From: Epithemia pelagica
Taxonomy: Eukaryota > Bacillariophyta > Bacillariophyceae > Surirellales > Surirellaceae
Length of the DNA: 64,000 nt
NCBI GenBank assembly: GCA_946965045.2
Contig: OX337229.1
Location: 2,852,001 to 2,916,000, forward strand
Direction of reading: 5' to 3'
Shown here: piece after piece, positions 10,610-20,780 of the stretch
Layout: every line of letters begins with the position of its first letter
Numbering within the stretch: position 1 is the stretch's first letter
Notes under the pieces: model-generated
Told to the model about the DNA's origin: nothing
Database searches by the model: none
Seen by the model: the letters and a program-made list of their open reading frames with translations, nothing else
Position numbers and translations under genes: made by a program

Positions 10610-11485
10610 ATGGGTATGATGGGTGGCAAATGGTTCGATTGGGGAAACCTGTCGATAAACAACCGCAAGTCTGCGACGACACAAGCAAGCCAAACAAAAA
10701 CTGTGTCCGATTACAGCCTGGATGCAGAACCGGACGATTATGAAATGAGCTCAGTCGTAGGCGTTGGTGATTCCGAATTTTTTGACACTCTTCAAAACCT
10801 GGCAGAATACGACGAGGAGGAAGATGGGTCTGACTTGGATCATGCTCACCACCACATCGACCCCAGTAAGAAGGAGGTGGATGAGAGTCTGGAAGCCTCG
10901 TTGATTGCAACGTCCAACTCACACAGTTCAGCCACCGTTTCGGCCCACCGGAAATTGGTACGATTTCATCGTATCGAGATTCGGGAATACGGAGTGACTC
11001 TTGGAGACCATCCCGGAACGCGAACGGGTCCTCCCGTGACAATTGAATGGCAACATCAAGCCGAGTTAGTGGTGGATGTGGATCAATACGAACGCATCTT
11101 TAGTGGTGTAGGTAGTAGCGCAAAGTTTCGGCGCCGGAAAGGTGAAGAACTGCGTATGCCGCCCGATGTCCGTGAACACATTCTTCTCGCCAGTCACGGT
11201 GGTGAGCAGGGTATGCAACAGGAAGCCGAACTGATGCTCCAGCAGCAACAAGAACAAGAAGGAAGAGTGGTGAGAAGTTGCCGGGCAAGTGCTATCCTTG
11301 TATTACGTCGACTCGGTGCCCGGTGCTTGTTGGGATTCATTTGCTGGAACGAACGTCTAGAAGAAGCATGGCAGTCGACAGTCCGAAAGTTCAAACGGTG
11401 GCGAAGACGTCGGAAAGGCGAAAGACCGGAACCGGCAGAATTGTGGATCGAAACCTGCATACCTACTGAGATCATCTTTTTCTAG
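10610..11485 (+). CDS. Diatom-type protein of unknown function (IREYGVTLGDHP motif)
   Basis: The frame is open upstream of 10610 but the first in-frame ATG is here (MGMMGGKWFDWG), giving 291 residues. The middle carries a segment that I recognise only as a recurrent diatom motif: VRFHRIEIREYGVTLGDHPG, then GPPVTIEW and VDVDQYERI. Before it lies an acidic stretch with a His run (HAHHHID). After it come a Gln/Glu-rich coiled-coil-like part and a very basic tail (KRWRRRRKGER). No signal peptide or catalytic motif is visible. The C-terminal 70 residues look compositionally different, so an unseen intron or frameshift near 11270 is possible. Role unknown. Confidence 0.65.
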   Translation: MGMMGGKWFDWGNLSINNRKSATTQASQTKTVSDYSLDAEPDDYEMSSVVGVGDSEFFDTLQNLAEYDEEEDGSDLDHAHHHIDPSKKEVDESLEASLIATSNSHSSATVSAHRKLVRFHRIEIREYGVTLGDHPGTRTGPPVTIEWQHQAELVVDVDQYERIFSGVGSSAKFRRRKGEELRMPPDVREHILLASHGGEQGMQQEAELMLQQQQEQEGRVVRSCRASAILVLRRLGARCLLGFICWNERLEEAWQSTVRKFKRWRRRRKGERPEPAELWIETCIPTEIIFF

Positions 11486-12004
11486 CTGCAGAGGACCATG
11501 AAAACATAGAGGTTGCATAAAGTAAATTGTACATTTTCAAAATAACATCGCATGACTTTCAGTTCCTCAATACGATATTTTATAAACACAAACAATGGAG
11601 TTACTTGTGGATATTCCGTAACTAAAGTCTCTTGACATGTTTTTTCTTGCTATGTGCAAGGTCTCGTTCTCAATTCTCAACACATACAATACACCACCAC
11701 ACCCCTGCACAAGTACGTGCGTCTGTGAGAATTCTGCTTGGTCATTGGTGATAGGACAAGACTGAGCGTCCTTCTTACATAGTTTTTACACATCATTATG
11801 AGGTTAAATAAAGACATCTGATAGGAGTTCCTGTGGGTTGTTCCGAGTAAAAGCCCGACCGGGAAGCCATTTGTACTTTTTCCTCCACCCTCCGGCATAC
11901 AATAGAGCATGGGGGTTCATCAATCGGTTAAGAAACTCGGACGACGGGGACAGTAAGCAATACGTTGTGAGACCAAGGCATATTTCACAGGTGAACCCAC
12001 AATC
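11486..12004. other. Intergenic region
   Basis: About 520 bp, presumed 3' sequences of the upstream gene and promoter of the receptor gene. No gene seen. Confidence 0.5.
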
Positions 12005-13495
12005 ATGTCATCGATGGGTTTGACGGAAAGTGCGGAGACTGGGCGACAAGACTACGCTTCGCGACCACAGCAGATGGCCGTCTTGTTTGTACAAGCCCTC
12101 TCGTCTATACTGTCAACAGCTGGATCCATCAGTATCATTTACATTATTGTTCGGAACCGGAAGTGGGAGAAGAGCCTTTTTCACCGACTCATGCTTGGCC
12201 TTTCGGTTGGAGATTGCATTGTTTCATTGGGAACGTTAATGGGACCATATTTGCAACCACCTGATGAACTTCTTTTGGCGGCATCGGGCACCACCGCTTC
12301 GTGCTCATTTGCAGCAGTTTTGCAATACGCTCTTGTTTCAAACGTCTATTACAATGGTTTCATCGCGGTTTATTATTATCGGACCATTCGGCTTGGTGAG
12401 CGAGAAGAAAGATTGTCAAAGGCTTACGAAAAATGGATGCATGCTGTATCCATTAGTTTGTCTGTCGTAACAAGTGTTGTTGCCTTGTCGTTGGGTGCCT
12501 ACAATCCTGAAGAATCGGCTCGTCTATGTGGGTTCGCCTTTTACCCGACTAACTGCGATCGCAATACAGACTTGGAGTGCACTCGTGGACAATACACCAA
12601 AGAAATCACACTTTCAGTCCTTTGTCTCATTACTATCCCAGCTGTGAGTGGGATTGTCCTGACTATTCTTGTCTACAGACATGTCAAGCGCGTTTATAAC
12701 AAGAGTCGAAAGTACCGATACAATGCTGAGGAACGAGAATCGCAACGCAAACAACGACTCGCTCAACAAGCTGTCATGTATTGTTGGGCATACATCAACG
12801 CTTTTGTCTGGGGTGTATCGTCATTCACATTTGAAAGTCTTGTACATGGAGAAACCAGAGCAAACCTTGGGAGACCAGGTATCTTTGCGTACCTTTTGAT
12901 GCATGCCTTTTGTTTTCCGTTGCAAGGCTTTATCAATTACTTGGTCTACACTCGACCTCGGTATCGGAAAAGTCGAGAGATGCACCCAGATCGCAGTAGT
13001 ATATATGCGTTGTCACAAGTCTACAAAATGTCGGAGCATCGATACCGATCAAACAATCGCAACCGGGCGAGTTCCACGATGTTGGGACATTCCACGGTCA
13101 CCAGCCAGTGTTCTTCCGCTCATCCCAAACAATCAACGGTTACAACAAAAGCCGAGATGAATACCAATCCTAGAATTCAGCAATCGACTCAGCAATCGAC
13201 ACCTGATTTGACGCCAAACGATGTATGTGGGGATCGCAACACAACTTTGATATCACCAACGCCTTCGGTTCAAGAGGCGGAAACAGAGGAGAAGGAAGAA
13301 GTAGAGGAGCAAACTGGAGAACACCAATCACCATCAGGTTGCCAAACTTCAATGGAAGAAGGCGTGACCGAGGGGCCACCCTCTTCCCAAGACAATCATG
13401 CACTTCCAAAACCATCTTCTTATTCTCCACCCGAGGAGGAGTCCTCGGCTCAAGAGGAATGCGAGCCATACGACGACGAAAATTTTGACACCTAG
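12005..13495 (+). CDS. GPCR-like seven-transmembrane receptor
   Basis: A single-exon frame of 496 residues. Hydrophobic helices lie at about 20-45 (AVLFVQALSSILSTAGSISI), 58-80, 95-120, 145-170, 200-225, 258-280 and 295-315, giving seven membrane spans. Two cysteines in the extracellular loop before helix 5 (NCDRNTDLEC) could form the usual disulfide. The basic intracellular loop 3 (RVYNKSRKYRYN) and the LQGFINYLVYTRPRYRKSR end of helix 7 resemble the family of diatom rhodopsin-like/cAMP-receptor-like proteins. The cytoplasmic tail (about 180 residues) is Ser/Thr/Glu-rich and may be phosphorylated. Ligand and coupling are unknown. An in-frame ATG at 12014 is an alternative start. Confidence 0.8.
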   Translation: MSSMGLTESAETGRQDYASRPQQMAVLFVQALSSILSTAGSISIIYIIVRNRKWEKSLFHRLMLGLSVGDCIVSLGTLMGPYLQPPDELLLAASGTTASCSFAAVLQYALVSNVYYNGFIAVYYYRTIRLGEREERLSKAYEKWMHAVSISLSVVTSVVALSLGAYNPEESARLCGFAFYPTNCDRNTDLECTRGQYTKEITLSVLCLITIPAVSGIVLTILVYRHVKRVYNKSRKYRYNAEERESQRKQRLAQQAVMYCWAYINAFVWGVSSFTFESLVHGETRANLGRPGIFAYLLMHAFCFPLQGFINYLVYTRPRYRKSREMHPDRSSIYALSQVYKMSEHRYRSNNRNRASSTMLGHSTVTSQCSSAHPKQSTVTTKAEMNTNPRIQQSTQQSTPDLTPNDVCGDRNTTLISPTPSVQEAETEEKEEVEEQTGEHQSPSGCQTSMEEGVTEGPPSSQDNHALPKPSSYSPPEEESSAQEECEPYDDENFDT

Positions 13496-14245
13496 TCCAG
13501 ATTTTTAAGCAATTTTCCCTGTTTGTAAGAGAAGCCCTGTGGTTTTTGTCTTTGCTGACTTCATAGCTATTAGCTTGACCACAACGTTGTCCGCTGCTCA
13601 TCACTCAAGCATTTTTTGGACGAAAAACTTTCTTGCACCGGAAGACTTGTGTTGGACGGAGGTTGGCTTATACTGTCGTTGAAAGAAGCGAATTACTAGA
13701 AGGAGATCATCTACGAGGATGGCTTTTGTGGCATCCAGCCGGCCGAGACGGTCAAGCGCGGCTATCGACTGATGGAGCACACGATGTGATCGCGGGACAG
13801 TTTCTGTCTTTCTAAGAAGGGTTGCTTTTGATTACTTCGAAATGTCTTGACAGAATAGGTGTGCCTAATTCGGTGACTATTCATTGAAAAGCATTTACTG
13901 CCGAAGCCGTCTAGAGTTTTCAATGAAGCGCAGCTCAATGGGAATTCCGGCGATACCACAACAAAACTTGTCAAGATTCTTATCCCATCAATTGAGTCAA
14001 AATCACTGTTTGCCTAAGTTGACTTATAGCTATAATCGTATTACAAAGTGAAAATAGATACTTTTCATGGAGTTGCGCGTTGCCAAACATGAATGCGCTT
14101 CCTAGGATTGAACTTCGAGATGGCGAGAAGAACCAAAGTCCTCGAGACTTTCGATCATTTGATCTGCCCTGGTAATTTGAAGATTTGTGACAAAGGTCAA
14201 CTCAAAAGCCGTCTCAGTATCAGAATTCAACAAATATAATTCAAG
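13496..14245. other. Tail-to-tail intergenic region
   Basis: About 750 bp between two convergent genes. A 60-codon plus-strand frame at 13633-13815 exists but shows no family resemblance, so nothing is called. Confidence 0.5.
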
Positions 14246-16279
14246 TCATTTTCGGGTGGACTTTTCCAATTCACTTTGAATTTGTTGTACATCAATCGGT
14301 CGAATCATCCAGTTCGCCACAAGACTAATACCCATTAGTGCTGCAGCAGCGTAGCACGTTGTATCGTAGAGGAACGGTGTGGGATCAACGGTTCCAACGG
14401 GAACCACCTCCATCAATCGTGCAATAGTTATTGTCTTGGCATCTATGAGCGTTTCAATGGCAGAGGTGTCTTGTAATGAACATCCAAAGGCATGTTCAAA
14501 TGCCGACTCATCTCGCACCTTTGAAAGTAACTCTATTGTGGCGCCGTGGGCGGATTCTTGTCGCAAATAGGTCAAGCCCATGGGACCTGCCACTGCGCTT
14601 GCTGCCCAAGCCGTCAAGAGTTTTCCGTGGAGCGCACCCGAATGTTTGGGACCAAACAAATCGGCAATATAAGCTGGAAGTACCGACAAGACTCCACCAT
14701 AGAATGTAATGGCCAAGACTGAGCCACCACAAAACACAGCAACCATTGGCGTCAACAATGCTGAGGCGACATCCACGTTGCCTGCTGCGACTGCAGAAGC
14801 ATGAAGAGCATACTGGGTGAACGTTGGGCAGAGAGCGACAATGGGCAACGAAACCATCCCAAATAAGGTATATGTGTTACGCCGGCCAAGCGAATCGGAG
14901 ATAGCGCTCCAACCAAAGCGCCCCGCCGCCATGCCAAAGCCCAAAGCAGAGACGTACGCGGTGGCGAACGCAGGTGTCACGAGACTGGGGACCAAATTGG
15001 CCCAGAGATCCGTTAACATGACCTTGGAAGATGATACGAGTGCCAAACCTCCTGTGGCATTTCCAAATACGGAGAGCCATAACAATGGGAACTGAGAAGT
15101 CTTTTGCGTAACGTAATCGACCGGGAGTCCGTAATCATTTGGAGCTACTTGAGACGTTTCCTCTGAGGATGTTGAAGGATTCGTATTTTCGTCGGCTCCT
15201 GTGCTTACGTTGGGCGACCATGCAACATGAGGAATGCGCATAAAACGAGCCCCCAAAAGTCCCAGGCTTCCATAGAAGACTGACAATGTCGCAAGCGCTT
15301 TGGCGGTTCCCGAATCACCAGTTCCCAAAACGTATGCTCCAGGTCCAGGAAGACTGAACGCATGCTTTGCAATGTCCACATCAGTTGCCACAACTACCGG
15401 CGTCCCAGGAGTTCCCAGTTGCGAGGTCTTGGCAACCACCTGTGTTCCATCCTCCAGGGTGGTCAAGGTTACATGATCCGTGGCACAACCCGACGAGGCT
15501 GCACCGTCTGTCAGCACATGCAACGGGCCAATGTAATCCGGTGCAACAGCGTAGTAGTCTATACAACCCTGGATCATTGCTGGTGCAATGGCGGCACCTG
15601 CCCCAAAGGCTGACAAGGCTAACCCAGTGGCCAGACCACGTCGATCCGGAAACCACTTCATGACAGCGGAGACGGGGCTCAAGTACAAGAGACCCCAACC
15701 CATACCACCCAATACCCCCCATCCCAGGTAAACCAACGGAAGTGAATGACAGAGGACACCTGCGGCGGTAGTTAGGAGGGCCGAAGACCAGAGGACGGAT
15801 CCCACCAACGCTGCACGGCGTGGACCAACCGACTCGACCCAGGTGCCTAATGTGGCAGTGGTGATTCCCAGCACCACGGCAGAAGCCGACCATACAGGGA
15901 CAACATCTGCTTGAGTCCAATCTAAGGAACATGAAGATACGACTCCCAGAGCATGCGTCATTCCAGGAGTCCACATACTATAACAATAGACGGAACCTAT
16001 GGCCAAATGAACCGCGTTCGCCGGAGGGAGTGCCCACCAACGCTTCTCCACGGGAGTATCCACATCGGCAGTCGCCGCTTCCAGCGAGAAAGATGACAGA
16101 GACTTATTCTTTGATGCTTGAGAGGATGAGAACCGTACACAACCAGGTTCCGTAGCACCCCCAACTCCAAGGAACAAGGGAGGAGAAGCTTCTCCAAGTA
16201 TCATATACCTCAAACGTGATGATCCTAACCTCCGTTTCCAACTTAATTGAAGCATGCTGTGCATTCCCTTTACGCCCAT
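14246..16279 (-). CDS. Major facilitator superfamily transporter, oxalate/formate antiporter (OFA)-like
   Basis: A 677-residue membrane protein. The first about 85 residues are basic and Ser-rich without acidic clusters early on (WKRRLGSSRLRYM, then CVRFSSSQ), which looks like a mitochondrial presequence. The membrane domain starts near residue 88 (PPANAVHLAIGSVYCYSMWTPGM), typical of the OFA/monocarboxylate branch of MFS, and contains GVLGGMGWGLLYLSPVSAVMKWFPDRRGLATG, the signature between helices 4 and 5 of that branch. A hydrophilic insert of about 95 residues follows helix 6, then helices 7-12. The family exchanges small carboxylates; the substrate here cannot be read. The gene is divergent to the mitochondrial OSCP gene. 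Confidence 0.8.
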   Translation of the reverse strand: MGVKGMHSMLQLSWKRRLGSSRLRYMILGEASPPLFLGVGGATEPGCVRFSSSQASKNKSLSSFSLEAATADVDTPVEKRWWALPPANAVHLAIGSVYCYSMWTPGMTHALGVVSSCSLDWTQADVVPVWSASAVVLGITTATLGTWVESVGPRRAALVGSVLWSSALLTTAAGVLCHSLPLVYLGWGVLGGMGWGLLYLSPVSAVMKWFPDRRGLATGLALSAFGAGAAIAPAMIQGCIDYYAVAPDYIGPLHVLTDGAASSGCATDHVTLTTLEDGTQVVAKTSQLGTPGTPVVVATDVDIAKHAFSLPGPGAYVLGTGDSGTAKALATLSVFYGSLGLLGARFMRIPHVAWSPNVSTGADENTNPSTSSEETSQVAPNDYGLPVDYVTQKTSQFPLLWLSVFGNATGGLALVSSSKVMLTDLWANLVPSLVTPAFATAYVSALGFGMAAGRFGWSAISDSLGRRNTYTLFGMVSLPIVALCPTFTQYALHASAVAAGNVDVASALLTPMVAVFCGGSVLAITFYGGVLSVLPAYIADLFGPKHSGALHGKLLTAWAASAVAGPMGLTYLRQESAHGATIELLSKVRDESAFEHAFGCSLQDTSAIETLIDAKTITIARLMEVVPVGTVDPTPFLYDTTCYAAAALMGISLVANWMIRPIDVQQIQSELEKSTRK

Positions 16280-16801
16280 GATTCAAGCTATCCAAATCCA
16301 ATTGATTGTGGTTTTACGATGGGGTCTCAATCCAATAGCTTGAAAACCGTCTATCATCATGGTGAATGGTGAGTTGATTTTTTTGTGCGATTATGATCAT
16401 CGATACAAAAAATTCCAAAATCTCTAGCTTTGTAAGTTTTAGTTTGTATGACCGTGGAAGCAATTTTACCAATTATCTCGCTTGAAATTTCTGCTTATTT
16501 GCGGATGGAAATGAAAAAAAGTAAAAAATAAGTGTGCCGTTGTCGTCATCGAAAAGCCGCAGATCACAATTGCGATCGTCTCAACAGCATCAACACCGAG
16601 GAAACGCCGCTGAGCTTTCAACGAACGTAAGTTGTTTGAGCATGTCCACAATATCTCATCGCTTTCACATTGTCTAACAGTGGATCATGTTCTCACCGCC
16701 TGCGTTCATTATGTCAAAACGCTGGTGTCGCTTGCACACTGACTGACTGACTGACCCACACGTGTTTGGCATGTCCTTTGGTTTGGCAGTTTCTTGTTAC
16801 C
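16280..16801. promoter_or_regulatory. Divergent promoter region, MFS transporter / OSCP
   Basis: 522 bp between two start codons facing outward. A short TGAC tetranucleotide run lies at about 16739-16755. No gene is seen inside. Confidence 0.5.
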
Positions 16802-17434
16802 ATGTTTTCTCTTACGACCCATGCTTGCAAAATCGCTCGGGCGAGTCAATTGACGGCAGGTAGAGCCCTGTCGACGGAGGCTGAGCATCGTCCCCTTATT
16901 CAGCTTCATGGTTTGCACGCTCGCTATGCCAACGCTACGTACGTAGCAGCTTCCAAAGCGGGGAAACTGGACAAGGTCGAGGTCGATTTGAATAGTCTTT
17001 TGGCAGCCTCGGAATCCTCGAAATCATTTGGTGCATTCCTTGCGAATCCTATGATTAGTCGAGAGACCAAGACTGCCTTTGTCAACTCCTTGGACAAGGT
17101 CTCCGACATTACACGTAGTCTCTTGGTGACCATGGCAGGTAATGCTCGCTTGGGTGAATTGCCCAAGGTTGCTTCGTCCTTCTCGGAACTCATGAAGGCC
17201 AAGCGAGGTGAAGTTGCGGCCAAAATCATTAGTGCCGAAAAGTTGACCGCTGCCGAACTCAAGGAGGTCAAGACTGCTATGCAAAACCAAGTTCCTGCTG
17301 GCAAGTCTGTCACGATCGAAGCTGTGGTGGACCCGTCTATCATTGGTGGATTACAAGTCCAAATTGGTGACCAGTTTTTGGATCTCTCGACCCGAAGCCG
17401 CATTGATCAAATCGCCCGAACACCCGTTTCGTAA
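16802..17434 (+). CDS. ATP5O: Mitochondrial ATP synthase OSCP (delta/O subunit)
   Basis: 210 residues. OSCP links the F1 head to the peripheral stalk of the mitochondrial ATP synthase. The first ATG in frame is at 16802. The N-terminus (MFSLTTHACKIARASQL, ending ALSTEAEHRP) is a typical matrix presequence, followed by LHGLHARYANATYVAAS, the OSCP opening, and the C-terminal signature near residues 180-200 (VDPSIIGGLQVQIGDQFLD followed by LSTRSRIDQI), conserved in bacterial AtpH and OSCP. Length and order match the family. No intron is apparent. Confidence 0.93.
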   Translation: MFSLTTHACKIARASQLTAGRALSTEAEHRPLIQLHGLHARYANATYVAASKAGKLDKVEVDLNSLLAASESSKSFGAFLANPMISRETKTAFVNSLDKVSDITRSLLVTMAGNARLGELPKVASSFSELMKAKRGEVAAKIISAEKLTAAELKEVKTAMQNQVPAGKSVTIEAVVDPSIIGGLQVQIGDQFLDLSTRSRIDQIARTPVS

Positions 17435-18046
17435 GGCCGTTGATCAATCGTTTTACAAGTACACACATGTTCGCAAAATCTTAAGCTAAGATTTAGCCCT
17501 TTTAGGTCTTTTGAAACGAACCAGAGAATATCGTAGAAAGGCGCGTTTGTCGTCATCACATTTGACAACATTCAGTCAATGAGAGTTTATATATTTCGAG
17601 TGTCCGAGGGCGTATGGAGCGCAGAATACGAAACATCAAGGAAAGAGTGAGGGCGTCATACAACATGCTTCCCTTTCACTCATCTTTTTGCTTTCTGCGA
17701 AGGATTCACGAGTCCTAAATATACAACATTGTGCGCTGTTTAATGGGCTTAGCAACCTCAAAGCTCTGCGACTTACGAATGTAGCGATGTTCCGTCCGGT
17801 TTATGCAGTCCACGACCGATCAATGGTTCTTGTCAAGGAAACTCATCGTTGCCCTTGATCAGAGCTACCTAGCAGCATCCGTTGCTGACAATCGTGGAAC
17901 AACTAATTCAGAGGCTACTGTAAGGTTTGCAAGATGTGATGAGGACTGCGTTCTGATTCGAGGTGCGATTGCAGCTGAATAATGCCCTTTTCTAGAAATG
18001 ACAGTTATTCGTTACTTCTTAGTTTTCTTGATCAAATGCGTTGTGT
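17435..18046. other. Tail-to-tail intergenic region
   Basis: About 610 bp between convergent OSCP and adenylosuccinate synthetase genes. No coding or RNA feature could be supported. Confidence 0.5.
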
Positions 18047-19690
18047 TCATTCGCTTGAGGACATGCTGGCGAGGTCCCATCCTTCTCCTCGGTCAATTAC
18101 ATCTTTCCTGTTGGGTCCAACCCCGATCCATCGTATCGGGATGCCAAGCAGTTCTTGTACGCGCAAGATGTACTTCTGGCAATTCTCTGGGAGTTCCTCA
18201 AAGGTTTTACATGTACTAATGTCCTCTGTCCAGCCAGGTAGAACTTCGTATTCGACTTCCACATTACTCAACATCTCCAAAGAGGCTGGCATACTAGACA
18301 GGTATTCGCCTTTGTATTTGTACGCCTTTCCAAGCTTGACTTCTGGGATACCTGTGAGGACATCCACTTTGGTCAAATTGATGCTTGTGAATCCATTGAT
18401 TATGGCAGAATACTTCATTTGTGGAATGTCAAGCCAACCACATCGACGTGAACGTCCAGTCGTTGTGCCGTACTCGACTCCGACTTTGGAGAAATGCAAA
18501 CCAGGTCCTTCGCTAATGTCCAACTCGGTCGGAAATGGACCTTCGCCGACTCTTGTACAGTAGGCTTTAACAGTTCCGTAGATGCCTCTCAACTTCCGAG
18601 GACTCACACCTAATCCAGTTAATACACTTCCGACTGATGGATTGCTGCTCGTCACATAGGGGTAGGTCCCAAAGTCAATGTCAAGCATTGTCGCGTTAGC
18701 ACCCTCGACAAGAATTCTTTTTCCATCGGCAAACTGTCTGTTGGTATAATCGATAGTATCAATTGTCATTGCACCGACTCTTTGCGCAATCGATTTGTAA
18801 AATTCTAGTTGTGCGTCAACATCAATCTCCAAATCCGAAAAATGCCGCATGTGCTGCTCTGCCAATGCTCGGAAACGGCGCTCGAAAAACTCCCAATCCT
18901 GCAGATCGCCCACTCGCAGTCCATTTCGACTTATTTTGGATGCATAAGCCGGGCCGATCCCCTTCTTTGTGGTACCAATTTTGTGGCGACCTAGTTTCGC
19001 TTCTTGTCGCCCGTCTACTTCCTGGTGAAAGTCAAACACCAAATGTGCCCGGTCCGAGATAAAAACTCGCCCAGCGTAGTCGACCCCCGACTCTGTCAAG
19101 GAATCTAGTTCATTCAAGAAAGATGGAAGATGAACTACGACACCATTGCCAATAACACATGTTGCCTTTGGATTCAACACGCCTGACGGGAGCAGGTGAA
19201 ACTTGTATTTCTTTCCATCCACGACGATTGTGTGACCAGCGTTGGATCCACCGGCGACACGAGCACAAACATCGTAATCCTGGGACAACATGTCTACTAG
19301 TTTGCCCTTGCCCTCGTCACCCCACTGCGCGCCAAGAACAATGTCGATTCCATGCGGTTTTGCAGAAGAGGTGGTCTGCGAAGAAGAGTTCTGGTAGGGT
19401 CCGGCAATCAAGCCCTCAATACGATGGACACTTCGAGAGATGTCGAATAGCATGTCCAAAATGGTTTTCGGTGGGGAATCGCAGCTAGTTCTTCCTTGTT
19501 GTTCGTTGTTCATCCACAGCTAGTGAAGAGCAAAAGAAAGAGCATCCATCATGCTGATTAGTGTCGGCATCATCATTTGATCGAGATGCAATAGTGACGA
19601 AAAACCTACCGCACTACCAATGGCACCACCTATGGCCCCGGCACCAACCATGACGGCCGGGGATGATCTACTGAATGCTTGACGAAACAT
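18047..19690 (-). CDS. ADSS: Adenylosuccinate synthetase with N-terminal presequence exon
   Basis: Joins IMP and aspartate with GTP to make adenylosuccinate, the first committed step to AMP. Two exons: 19690-19610 and 19519-18047. The 90-nt intron (19609-19520) has donor GTAGGT, a CTAAT branch motif and acceptor CACTAG. Reading through it meets a stop, and splicing joins both exons in phase 0. The product is about 517 residues. Catalytic signatures are present: GAQWGDEGKGKLVD (P-loop), GGSNAGHT, GIGPAY, and VEGANATMLDIDFGTYPYVT. Exon 1 encodes MFRQAFSRSSPAVMVGAGA, a short basic-hydrophobic leader suggesting organelle import. A shorter protein starting at the exon-2 ATG (19513) is possible and would be cytosolic. 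Confidence 0.9.
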
Positions 19691-20028
19691 CGATGAAGCA
19701 GGATCTCCAACAGCCGGATATATTCCGACTTTGTATCACTGTAGATGAAATAATAAAGTTGCGAGGTGTGTCAAAAAAAACATCACCGCACCCACCAAAA
19801 AAGGAGAGAATTCCCACCAACCACGTACCAAATCAAAAATTGCGAGGTTCAAAACATATGACGTCATGTCTTTGGTGCCCTTGAGGGCCCATGGGCGCAC
19901 CCGCACCGTGCCTTTTGTCCAGCATCTGCCACCGCGTGATGTGCGCGATCCAAAGCTTCAATGTCCGGGTACGCAAAGGATTGTTCGCCTGTTGACCCCA
20001 ATATCTCCTTCATCCTAACAGGTTCACC
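19691..20028. promoter_or_regulatory. Divergent promoter, ADSS / fucoxanthin-chlorophyll protein
   Basis: 338 bp between divergent start codons. It contains a perfect CRE-like palindrome TGACGTCA at 19859-19866, 163 bp before the FCP start codon. Confidence 0.6.
19859..19866. promoter_or_regulatory. CRE-like site TGACGTCA in FCP promoter
   Basis: Perfect 8-bp palindrome. TGACGT elements are known CO2/cAMP-response elements in Phaeodactylum. The position upstream of a light-harvesting gene makes a role plausible. Motif evidence only. Confidence 0.4.
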
Positions 20029-20780
20029 ATGAAGTCCGCCATCTTCGCCGCTCTCCTCTCCAGCGCTGCTGCGTTCGCGCCCTCCCAAAAGGTGCGTTTA
20101 AACTGTGTGCATGGGACGCCTTGATTTCGCATGTTTGTTAGGACGACACTGCTTGGAGGTTGCACAATAGAGGCCACGAGCAATGTAATTGGCTGTCTTT
20201 GTCCTTCTCACCTCAACATGTTTGATGTTGTAACAATTTGTAGGTGGTCTCCTCGACTGCTTTGAACGCCGAAATGTCGAAGTCAGTGCCGTTTTTGGTC
20301 GCACCGGCTAACACAAAGGGATGGGTTGGCGATGACGAATTTGACCCCCTTGGCTTCTCGGACTACTTCGACATGAAGTGGTTGCGAGAAGCAGAAATCA
20401 AGCACGGACGTGTCTCCATGCTTGCCACTGTTGGATTTGTCGCCCAGCAATACTACACTCTTCCTGGAATGACTCCCGTTGAAAATTCCAACCTTGCCCC
20501 TGAAACTGCCGGAGTCTCCTCCATGTTGCAAATTGTGTTCTACGTTGGTATTTTGGAGTTCTGGATGAACAAAGGAAAGGTCACCATGGAGACTATGTTC
20601 GAGGACTCCGACCGTGTTCCAGGAGACTTTGGATTTGACCCAATGGGCTTGTCTGTTGGCAAGACTGAGGAACAAAAGGCAGATATGCAATTGAAGGAAA
20701 TCCGAAACGGCAGACTTGCAATGCTTGCCATTGGTGGTATGATCCACCACAACATTGTCACAGGCGATGCTCTTTTCTAA
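20029..20780 (+). CDS. Fucoxanthin chlorophyll a/c-binding protein
   Basis: Light-harvesting antenna protein of the diatom plastid. Two exons: 20029-20091 and 20244-20780, with a 152-nt intron (GTGCGT donor, TTTGTAG acceptor, phase 0), giving 199 residues. Exon 1 encodes a hydrophobic signal peptide ending AAAFAPSQK. This is the ASAFAP-type cleavage motif whose Phe is required for import into complex plastids. Mature-protein hallmarks are the chlorophyll-binding helix 1 (WLREAEIKHGRVSMLATVGF), helix 2 near IVFYVGILEFW, the GDFGFDPMG loop and helix 3 (LKEIRNGRLAMLAIGGMI). It is slightly short but complete. The exact Lhc subfamily cannot be assigned by eye. Confidence 0.95.
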
